This document shows, piece by piece, positions 54,294 to 60,880 of a stretch of DNA of 64,000 nucleotides. The notes under the pieces are model-generated. The model was not told the origin of the DNA and did not search any database. It was given only the letters and a program-made list of their open reading frames with translations. The stretch is from Streptomyces sp. L2. Lineage in GTDB: Bacteria; Actinomycetota; Actinomycetes; Streptomycetales; Streptomycetaceae. Numbering within the stretch: position 1 is the stretch's first letter; each line of letters opens with the position of its first letter. Made by a program: the position numbers and the translations under genes. The stretch spans positions 2,356,001-2,420,000 of the forward strand of contig NZ_QBDT01000001.1 in NCBI RefSeq assembly GCF_004124325.1, given 5' to 3'.

Positions 54294-54617
54294 TCACTGC
54301 ATGACGGCCATGGCGAGCGCGCGGCGGGCGCGCAGCGAGGCGCGCTCGGCCCGGCGCTGCATCTTCCGGGCGTTCACCAGGCGCAGGGCCTGGCGTTCCC
54401 GCCCGGCGTCATGGAGTCGCTCGTGCATATGCGCACGGGCCAGGGCTTCTTGCATGAGTTGCATCTCTCGGTTCCTGTTCTGACGCGACTCGGTCGCGCC
54501 GGTGGTGCTGAAGTCTGTGGTCGCGGAGCCTGCGGGCTCGCTGGTGGACGGCTTCATCGGGGCCTGCTTCTTGGGGTCGTGCGTGAGGGGTCGGTCGATC
54601 GTTCCGCGGGTGTTCAT
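54294..54617 (-). CDS. Hypothetical protein co-translated with wblC (107 aa)
   Basis: A 107-residue protein whose ATG overlaps the wblC stop by four bases. The N-terminal half is Ser/Thr/Pro-rich. The C-terminal half (about 45-107) is a strongly basic amphipathic helix with many Arg, Ala and Glu (core RERQALRLVNARKMQRRAERA), as in nucleic-acid- or ribosome-binding helices. No known domain. It would be induced with wblC, so a role under translation stress is plausible but inferred. Confidence 0.72.
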   Translation of the reverse strand: MNTRGTIDRPLTHDPKKQAPMKPSTSEPAGSATTDFSTTGATESRQNRNREMQLMQEALARAHMHERLHDAGRERQALRLVNARKMQRRAERASLRARRALAMAVMQ

Positions 54618-54982
54618 GCCGCGACCGGGTTCTTGCGCGGGCGGCCACGCGGCCGCTTGCGGGCGACGACGACACCCTGGACGAACAGCTCGCCACCCCA
54701 GACGCCCCAGGGCTCACGCCGCTCCTTGGCGCCGGCGAGGCAGGCCTCGATCAGCGGGCAGGTGCGGCAGAGGGACTTGGCGTACTCGACGTCCGCGGGC
54801 GACTCGGCGAAGAAGACCTCCGGGTCGTAGGAGCGGCACGGGACGGGTACGCCGAGGTTCTCGATGGCGTCGTCGAGCGCGGTGAGCGTGGTCAGCGGGG
54901 TCAAGGTGGAGTCCTCCGTGAGGCCGGGCGGGGGGATCGTGTCTGAAGGCGGTACGGACGGGGCGTGCGCTTCGAGTTGCAC
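54614..54982 (-). CDS. wblC: WhiB-family antibiotic-response regulator WblC (WhiB7)
   Basis: A 122-residue WhiB7-type protein. The four cluster cysteines are at 49, 72, 75 and 81. EPWGVWGGE follows, and the C-terminus carries the AT-hook KRPRGRPRKNP that binds AT-rich DNA next to the -35 of target promoters. It works with the principal sigma factor to induce resistance genes when translation is inhibited. GTG 54982 is the start because GAGGAAG lies nine bases upstream; the longer in-frame extension to 55189 runs through a transcription terminator and is not coding. Confidence 0.95.
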   Translation of the reverse strand: MQLEAHAPSVPPSDTIPPPGLTEDSTLTPLTTLTALDDAIENLGVPVPCRSYDPEVFFAESPADVEYAKSLCRTCPLIEACLAGAKERREPWGVWGGELFVQGVVVARKRPRGRPRKNPVAA

Positions 54983-55090
54983 GGTTGGTCTTCCTCGTCT
55001 GGTCGGTCCGGCCTGTTGACCGGGTGTCGGCTGGGTACCGGGTTCTTTTCTTGTCCCGAGGCCCCTTCGCTCCGTCGTCCACGTTGGTGG

Positions 55091-55134
55091 ACAAACAGAA
55101 GGGCCGCGGATCCCGGGTGGGGTTCCGCGGCCCT
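55091..55134 (-). terminator. Intrinsic terminator/attenuator in the wblC leader
   Basis: On the minus strand an 11-bp stem (AGGGCCGCGGA / TCCGCGGCCCT, 55100-55134) with a 13-base loop is followed by TCTGTTTGT. It lies 24 bases after the leader ORF stop and about 110 bases before the wblC GTG, exactly where an attenuator should be. Confidence 0.85.
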
Positions 55135-55157
55135 GAAGGCGCCGGCCTGATCGGCGA

Positions 55158-55490
55158 TCAGGCTGGATCACTCCAGGGTTCTGGCCCACGGAAGGCCCAC
55201 ATCAGGTGGTGCTGCGTCGTCTGCTTCCGGAATCCGGCACCGGCTGCCGCAAAGGCATAGGCATGTGCCTGTGCCGCTACTGCTTCCAGTGCCTTGGTCG
55301 GTCGCTCATTGCGCTCGCGGACAGGGAGTCCCGCGAGGCCCGCGGCGGACGCCGGCCGGACGGCACGAATGCCGGACAGACCGGTGCCCTGGTGGGAGGC
55401 GCCGAGCATGCACAGGGAGACGGCCGAGCGATCGGTCAGTTTGGCCGTGCCGTTGGCCGGGCTGATGGTGCTGGTGTTGATGCTGATCAC
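55158..55490 (-). CDS. Upstream leader ORF of wblC (uORF, 110 aa)
   Basis: A 110-codon frame starting GTG at 55490 with AGAGGAGG eight bases upstream, the best ribosome binding site in this stretch. It starts VISINTSTISPANG, is rich in Ala and polar residues and ends with RGPEPWSDPA. The stop is 24 bases before the terminator stem. I read it as a translated sensor: slow or stalled ribosomes near its end would change folding of the terminator. A protein function in trans is possible but less likely. A leader ORF of this type is reported for whiB7/wblC genes. Confidence 0.65.
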   Translation of the reverse strand: MISINTSTISPANGTAKLTDRSAVSLCMLGASHQGTGLSGIRAVRPASAAGLAGLPVRERNERPTKALEAVAAQAHAYAFAAAGAGFRKQTTQHHLMWAFRGPEPWSDPA

Positions 55491-55601
55491 TGGACTCGCC
55501 TCCTCTCGGCGTCTCATGGACTGGGGTGAACCAGTCCGTTCGGATATGCAAGTACATCACGGAATCAGGGCCTTGGAGAAGGCCGCCGCTTCCGTGCCTA
55601 G

Positions 55602-55640
55602 AACCTATGGGGATTGCCGGGGCATGCGCAAACTATTTTT
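55602..55640 (-). promoter_or_regulatory. wblC promoter with WblC-type AT-rich element
   Basis: On the minus strand: AAAAATAGTT (55631-55640) directly precedes TTGCGC (-35, 55626-55631), then 18 bases and TAGGTT (-10, 55602-55607). AT-rich DNA against the -35 is the known recognition site of WhiB7-family AT-hooks. Transcription would start near 55595, giving a leader of about 610 bases. Confidence 0.75.
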
Positions 55641-55654
55641 GCGACGAGTTCGTA

Positions 55655-57853
55655 TCAGTCCCCCGCGCCGTCATCGCTGACCTCCTGACCAGCGCAGATG
55701 GCCAGTACGTCGGCTCCGTGGCGCTGTAGCTTGCGGGCCAGGACGCCGGGGATGCGGGAGAGCTCGGCCGGGGTGGCAGGCTGTGCCTCGGCGATGGCCA
55801 TCAGCGTCCGGTCGGTGAAGACGCAGAAGTCCGGCTGGCCGGTGCGCTCCGCCTGGACCGCCCGCCATGCCCGCAGCCGCTCGTAGAGTCCCTCGTCCAT
55901 GTCGGAGGGGCAGTCCTCGCAGCGCATGAGCTTCATGTCGCCGGGATCGGTGAGCGTGCGGCCGCAGACCCGGCAGCGGGCCGGGGTGCGCCGCGTGCGC
56001 CGCGGGGCCACGAGGGAGGCCTCCTTCGCGAGACCGCGCTCGATGCCGCCGGCGGTCCCGGCGGCGGTCCGGCCCACGGTGGCGGCCGAGCCGGGGCGCA
56101 GCCCGTCCAGGAAGCGGCTGGGTCTGCGGCTCGGCCGTCCGCCGGGCGCGCGGGACAGGGCCCAGGAGAGGTGGAGCCGTTCCCGGGCGCGGGTCACGCC
56201 GACGTACAGGAGCCTGCGTTCCTCCTCGATCTGCTCGTCCGTCCTGGCGTAGCTGATCGGCACCATGCCCTCTGCGACGCCGACCAGGAAGACCACGTCC
56301 CACTCCAGGCCCTTGGCCGCGTGCAGGGAGGCCAGGGTGACGCCTTGGACGGTCGGGGCGTGCTGGGCGTTCGCCCGCTCGTCGAGTTCCACGACGAGGT
56401 CGCCCAGGGTGGCGCCGGAGCGGGCGGCGGCGAAGTCGCGGGCGAGGTCGACGAGTGCGGCGAGCGACTCCCAGCGTTCCCGGACGGCGCCGGAACCCGC
56501 CGGCGGGTGGCTGGTCCAGCCTTCGCCGGAGAGCACCGCGCGGACCTGGGAGGGCAGGTCCACGACGTCGTCCAGCAGGGAGTCGTTGGCGCCGAAGCGG
56601 GCGGCGGCGCGCAGCGCGGTGGTCGCCCTGCGCACCTCGGGGCGGTCGAAGAAGCGTTCGGCGCCGCGCAGCTGGTAGGGCACACCGGCGTCGGCGAGGG
56701 CCTGCTCGTAGGTCTCGGACTGGGCGTTCGTGCGGAACAGGACGGCGATCTCCGCGGCGGGGACGCCGGCGTCGACCAGTTCGCGGATGCGGCGGGCGGC
56801 ACCCTCGGCCTCGGCCGGTTCGTCGGTGTACTCGGTGTAACCGGGTTCGGGGCCGGCGGCCCGCTGGGAGATCAGTTCCAGCCGGTGGTCGGCGGCTCGG
56901 CCGCGGGCCTGGGCGAGCAGCCCGTTGGCGAGGTGGACCACCTGCGGGGTGGAGCGGTAGTCGCGGACGAGCTTGACGACGGTGGCGCCGGGGTGCCGGG
57001 TGCGGAAGTCGAGGAGGTGGTCGGGGGTTGCTCCCGTGAACGAGTAGATCGTCTGGCTGGCGTCGCCGACGACGCACAGGCTGTCCCGCGGGCCGAGCCA
57101 CAGTTCCAGCAGCCTCTGCTGGAGGGGGCTGACGTCCTGGTACTCGTCCACGACGAAGTGCTGGTACTGGGAACGGACCTGCTCGGCGATGTCCGCCCGG
57201 TCCTGGAGGATGGCCACGGTGAGCAGCAGGACGTCCTCGAAGTCGATGACCGCGCGCTCGCGCTTGAGGTCCTCGTAGGCCGCGTAGAGGTGGGCGATCT
57301 CGGCCGGGTCGCGGGGGACGTCACGGCCCGCCTTCACGGCAGCGTACGGATAGTCGGCGGGGACGGTCTGGGTGACCTTGGACCATTCGATCTCGGCGGC
57401 GACGTCCCGCAGCTCACCCCGGTCGAGACGGATGCGGCCGGCGGCGGCCGCGTCGGCGACGAGCTGGATCTTGCGGTCGACGAGCCGGGGCAGGGAGCCA
57501 CCGATCGCTTTCGGCCAGAAGTACTGGAGCTGTCGCAGCGCGGCGGAGTGGAAGGTGCGGGCCTGGACGCCCTGCGCGCCCAGCTGGCGCAGCCGGCCGC
57601 GCATCTCACCGGCGGCGCGGTTGGTGAAGGTGACGGCGAGCACGCTGGACGGCTGGAGGATGCCGGCGCGCACCCCGTAGGCGATGCGGTGGGTGATGGC
57701 CCGCGTCTTGCCCGTCCCGGCCCCGGCCAGCACGCACACCGGGCCGCGCAGGGCCGTGGCCACCTCGCGCTGCTCGGGGTCGAGCCCTTCGAGCACCGCG
57801 TCGGCCGTGTCCGGTGCCTGCGGGAACAGAGGGGAGTGCGTTGCTGCTGTCAC
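55655..57853 (-). CDS. uvrD2: ATP-dependent DNA helicase UvrD2
   Basis: A 732-residue superfamily 1A helicase. Walker A AGAGTGKT is at about 43-50, the Walker B/motif II region reads VVDEYQDVSPLQQ, and motif III and IV blocks are present (VVGDASQTIYSFTGA; LVRDYRST). The C-terminal features of actinobacterial UvrD2 are clear: a zinc tetracysteine module (CRVCGRTL and CEDC) and a terminal HRDC domain. It translocates 3' to 5' and functions in repair; in mycobacteria UvrD2 is essential. It lies directly upstream of the wblC promoter, as whiB7-uvrD2 in M. tuberculosis. Confidence 0.94.
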   Translation of the reverse strand: MTAATHSPLFPQAPDTADAVLEGLDPEQREVATALRGPVCVLAGAGTGKTRAITHRIAYGVRAGILQPSSVLAVTFTNRAAGEMRGRLRQLGAQGVQARTFHSAALRQLQYFWPKAIGGSLPRLVDRKIQLVADAAAAGRIRLDRGELRDVAAEIEWSKVTQTVPADYPYAAVKAGRDVPRDPAEIAHLYAAYEDLKRERAVIDFEDVLLLTVAILQDRADIAEQVRSQYQHFVVDEYQDVSPLQQRLLELWLGPRDSLCVVGDASQTIYSFTGATPDHLLDFRTRHPGATVVKLVRDYRSTPQVVHLANGLLAQARGRAADHRLELISQRAAGPEPGYTEYTDEPAEAEGAARRIRELVDAGVPAAEIAVLFRTNAQSETYEQALADAGVPYQLRGAERFFDRPEVRRATTALRAAARFGANDSLLDDVVDLPSQVRAVLSGEGWTSHPPAGSGAVRERWESLAALVDLARDFAAARSGATLGDLVVELDERANAQHAPTVQGVTLASLHAAKGLEWDVVFLVGVAEGMVPISYARTDEQIEEERRLLYVGVTRARERLHLSWALSRAPGGRPSRRPSRFLDGLRPGSAATVGRTAAGTAGGIERGLAKEASLVAPRRTRRTPARCRVCGRTLTDPGDMKLMRCEDCPSDMDEGLYERLRAWRAVQAERTGQPDFCVFTDRTLMAIAEAQPATPAELSRIPGVLARKLQRHGADVLAICAGQEVSDDGAGD

Positions 57854-57962
57854 ACGGCCATGCTGCCAGGTCCGCGGAGACGACCGCGCCGGTTGTCCAC
57901 AGGCGGGCCCTTGCAGTCGTACTAATGCTCACGTCGTGCTGGCGCCACGGATACCCCCGGTG

Positions 57963-57988
57963 GGAATGGCCGGCCGGTCGCGTACGTT
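57963..57988 (+). promoter_or_regulatory. Sigma-R promoter of the mycoredoxin gene
   Basis: GGAAT at 57963-57967, 18 bases, then GTT at 57986-57988. It matches the sigma-R consensus exactly, as in sigRp2. Transcription would begin near 57995, about 42 bases before the ATG. Confidence 0.9.
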
Positions 57989-58036
57989 CTTCTCCCTGGA
58001 GGCACCTTCCCCGAGCTGCTGAGGAGCGCGAGAGAC

Positions 58037-58294
58037 ATGCAGGGCACTGTGACGATGTACAGCACGACCTGGTGCGGCTACTGCCGCCGGCTGAAGAGCC
58101 AGCTGGACCGGGAGGGCATCGCCTACACCGAGATCAACATCGAGCAGGACCCCGAGTCCGCCGCGTTCGTGGAGAAGGCGAACGGCGGGAACCAGACGGT
58201 GCCGACCGTCCGGGTCGCTCCCTCCTCCGGCGCCGGCGAGGTCGTGATGACCAACCCGAGCCTCGCCCAGGTGAAGCAGGCCCTCACCGCCTGA
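58037..58294 (+). CDS. mrx1: Mycoredoxin (mycothiol-dependent glutaredoxin-like)
   Basis: An 85-residue thioredoxin-fold protein. The active site is Cys13-Gly-Tyr-Cys16 (CGYC), the motif of mycoredoxin-1, which reduces mixed disulfides with mycothiol. NQTVPTV in the middle holds the cis-Pro. It is preceded by a perfect sigma-R promoter, so it belongs to the thiol stress regulon encoded elsewhere in this window by sigR-rsrA. GGAGCGCGAGAG precedes the ATG. Convergent with nudC. Confidence 0.94.
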   Translation: MQGTVTMYSTTWCGYCRRLKSQLDREGIAYTEINIEQDPESAAFVEKANGGNQTVPTVRVAPSSGAGEVVMTNPSLAQVKQALTA

Positions 58295-58320
58295 TCCTCA
58301 CTCCCTGACCTTCACGCGGA

Positions 58321-58352
58321 ACGGCCCCCGGCGCCCAGGCGCCGGGGGCCGT
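58321..58352. terminator. Terminator hairpin between mrx1 and nudC
   Basis: ACGGCCCCCGGCGCC and GGCGCCGGGGGCCGT form a 15-bp perfect inverted repeat with two unpaired bases at the centre. Confidence 0.85.
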
Positions 58353-58390
58353 CTGCGTACGGCGGGGTCGTGTGCGCGCGGCGGGGCCGC

Positions 58391-59335
58391 TCAGAGGACG
58401 CTCCTCGTCGGCAGGGGCTTGCCGTACCACGTCTCGATCAGCCGGGCGGCGATGGAGATGCCGTAGGGCGGCAGGACCTCGCCGGACTCGAAGGCCGTGT
58501 GCAGGTCCTCGCGGGAGAACCAGCGGGCCTCGTGGATCTCGTCGCCGTCGACGTTGATCTCGGTGCTGGTGGCGTGGGCCATGAAGCCCAGCATGAGGCT
58601 GGAGGGGAAGGGCCAGGGCTGGCTGGCCACGTACTCGACCTCGCCGACGGTGACGCCGGCCTCCTCCCAGACCTCCCGGCGCACCGACTGCTCGATGGAC
58701 TCACCGGGCTCGACGAAGCCGGCCAGGGTGGAGAAGCGTCCTTCGGGCCAGTGCACCTGGCGGCCGAGCAGGATCCGGTCCTCCTCGTCGGTGACGGCCA
58801 TGATCACGGCGGGGTCGGTGCGCGGGTAGTGCTCGGCGCCGCAGGCCTGGCAGCGCCGGATGTGGCCGGCGGCTTCGATGACGGTGCGCTCGCCGCAGCG
58901 GGAGCAGAAGCGGTGGGTGCGCTGCCAGTTCTCCAGGCCGACCGCGTGCACCATGAGGCCCGCGTCGCGGGGCGAGAGCAGCAGACCCGCCTCGCGCAGG
59001 CCGGCCGGGCGGGCGGACTGGTCGATGCGGCCGGGCAGCGCGTCCTTCTGGAGCGCGAAGTAGCTGACGCCGTCCTCGTCGGTGCCCAGGAAGTAGCGGT
59101 GCGCCTCGGTGAGCGGGGCCTCGAAGGACGGTGTCATCACGAGTTCGGTCCGGCCGTCGGGCGTCTCGTCGATGAGCACCTGGCCGCCGGAGACCACGAA
59201 GCAGCGGGTCGTGGGGTGGCTCCACGCCGCCGCGAGCCAGGCCTCGTCGAGCCGGTGGTGGGCGGCGCGGTCGATGCCGCTCGGGGCGGTCAGCGAGATG
59301 GGTCGGTCGGCGGTGTGGTCGGTCCAGGTGGTCAC
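58391..59335 (-). CDS. nudC: NAD+ diphosphatase NudC
   Basis: A 314-residue NUDIX enzyme. A zinc ribbon (CSRCG and CQACG, about 135-160) is followed by the Nudix box GFVEPGESIEQSVRREVWEEAGV (key residues G, E, REVWEEAG) and then the NudC-specific SQPWPFPSS. It hydrolyses NAD(H) and removes NAD caps from RNA. GTG 59335 follows GGGGGAG. In mycobacteria nudC likewise lies between mycoredoxin and adnB. The 40 residues upstream in the open frame are Arg/Pro-rich and not coding. Confidence 0.9.
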   Translation of the reverse strand: MTTWTDHTADRPISLTAPSGIDRAAHHRLDEAWLAAAWSHPTTRCFVVSGGQVLIDETPDGRTELVMTPSFEAPLTEAHRYFLGTDEDGVSYFALQKDALPGRIDQSARPAGLREAGLLLSPRDAGLMVHAVGLENWQRTHRFCSRCGERTVIEAAGHIRRCQACGAEHYPRTDPAVIMAVTDEEDRILLGRQVHWPEGRFSTLAGFVEPGESIEQSVRREVWEEAGVTVGEVEYVASQPWPFPSSLMLGFMAHATSTEINVDGDEIHEARWFSREDLHTAFESGEVLPPYGISIAARLIETWYGKPLPTRSVL

Positions 59336-59420
59336 GGGTGCTTCCAACTCCCCCAGTGGAACGGTTCGGTTCTGTACGGCGGGCGGTACGGCGGATCGTG
59401 CGGCGAAGGGCCGTCGCGGG

Positions 59421-60833
59421 TCAGGGGGCTGGACGCCAGTTCTCGGCGAGGTCACCCCACAGGTACGCGCTGGTCTCGACGCCTTTGAGGAGGAGGTCCA
59501 GCTCGACCTTCTCGTTCGGCGCGTGCCAGCCGTCGGACGGTACGGAGATGCCCAGGAAGAGGACGGGCGCGCCGAGGACCTCCTGGAGGTCGGCGGCCGG
59601 CCCGGAGCCGCCCTCGCGCGTGAAGCGGACCGGGCTCTCGAAGGCGCGGCCCATGGCCCGGGCCACGGACCGCAGCGCGGGGTGGTCCAGCGGGGTCAGG
59701 CAGGGGCGGGTGGCGGAGCCGAAGTCGATCTCGTGCCGGATTCCGGCGGGCACCTGCTCGGCGGCCCAGGCGCGGACGGCCTTCTCGATGTGCCCGGGGT
59801 CCTGGCCGGCGACCAGCCGGAAGGACAGCTTCACGAACGCCGAGGACGGGATGATCGTCTTGCTGCCCGGCCCCTGATAGCCGCTGCCGATGCCGTTGAC
59901 CTCGGCGGTCGGGCGGGCCCAGATGCGCTCCAGGGTGGTGTGACCGGCCTCGCCGTGGGCGGCGTACGACTTGGCGGTGCGCAGCCAGCGCGCCTCGTCG
60001 AAGGGCAGTTCGGCGAAGAGTTCGCGTTCGCGGTCGGTCAGCTCGACGATGCCGTCGTAGAAGCCGGGGACGGCCACGCGCGCGTGCTCGTCGTGCAGGG
60101 CTGCGACCAGGCGGGCGGCGGCGTCGGCCGGGTTGGGCACAGCGCCGCCGAAGGAACCGGAGTGGATGTCCTGGTCGGGGCCGTACAGCCGGATCTCGCA
60201 CTCGGCGAGACCGCGCATGCCGGTGCAGACGGTAGGGGTGTCCTCGGCCCACATGCCGGTGTCGGAGACGATCACGGCGTCGGCGGCGAGCCGGCCGGCC
60301 CGCTCCTCGACGAGGGCGCGGAAGTGCGGGGAGCCGGACTCCTCCTCGCCCTCGACGAGCAGCTTCAGGTTGACGGCGGGGGCGACGCGACCGGTGGCGG
60401 CGAGGTGGGCGCGGACCCCGAGGGTGTGGAAGAAGACCTGGCCCTTGTCGTCGGCCGCCCCGCGCGCGTAGAGGCGGTTCTCGCGGACGACCGGTTCGAA
60501 GGGGTCGCTGTCCCAGCCGTCCTCGCGGGCGGCGGGCTGCACGTCGTGGTGGCCGTAGACGAGGACGGTGGGGGCCTGCGGGTCGCCCGCGGGCCACTCG
60601 GCGAAGACGGCCGGGGCGCCGGGCGTCTCCCAGACCTCGGCGGTGGGGAAGCCGGTCTCCTTGAGCCGGGCGGCGAGCCAGTCGGCGCTGCGCCGCACGT
60701 CGGGCCCGTGGTCGGGCTGGGCCGACACGGAGGGGATGCGCAGCCACGCGGCGAGGTCGTCGAGGAAGGCGGCGCGGTGCTGCTCGATGTACGTACGGAC
60801 GGCGCTGACGGCACTGTCAACGGGATGGCTCAT
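59421..60833 (-). CDS. M20-family zinc dipeptidase
   Basis: A 470-residue cytosolic metallopeptidase. Zinc ligands appear in VYGHHDVQP (His), YARGAADDKGQ (Asp bridging), VEGEEESGSPH (the EE pair), SDTGMW and a late HAPNEK His. This is the M20A dipeptidase (PepV/CNDP-like) order. It may degrade dipeptides, including carnosine-like or mycothiol-derived ones. ATG 60833 starts the conserved AVRTYIEQHRAAFLDDLAAW helix (core FLDDLAAW); the longer frame is shadow of adnB. Substrate not provable. Confidence 0.9.
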   Translation of the reverse strand: MSHPVDSAVSAVRTYIEQHRAAFLDDLAAWLRIPSVSAQPDHGPDVRRSADWLAARLKETGFPTAEVWETPGAPAVFAEWPAGDPQAPTVLVYGHHDVQPAAREDGWDSDPFEPVVRENRLYARGAADDKGQVFFHTLGVRAHLAATGRVAPAVNLKLLVEGEEESGSPHFRALVEERAGRLAADAVIVSDTGMWAEDTPTVCTGMRGLAECEIRLYGPDQDIHSGSFGGAVPNPADAAARLVAALHDEHARVAVPGFYDGIVELTDRERELFAELPFDEARWLRTAKSYAAHGEAGHTTLERIWARPTAEVNGIGSGYQGPGSKTIIPSSAFVKLSFRLVAGQDPGHIEKAVRAWAAEQVPAGIRHEIDFGSATRPCLTPLDHPALRSVARAMGRAFESPVRFTREGGSGPAADLQEVLGAPVLFLGISVPSDGWHAPNEKVELDLLLKGVETSAYLWGDLAENWRPAP

Positions 60834-60880
60834 GCTCACGAGCCTATCGGCCCCCGCGGACATCCCGGACGGGCGGTTCG

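Noticed and set aside
54983..55189. N-terminal extension of WblC to an ATG at 55189
   Set aside because: The in-frame extension would be translated through the terminator stem and lacks WhiB features; the GTG at 54982 has a good ribosome binding site.
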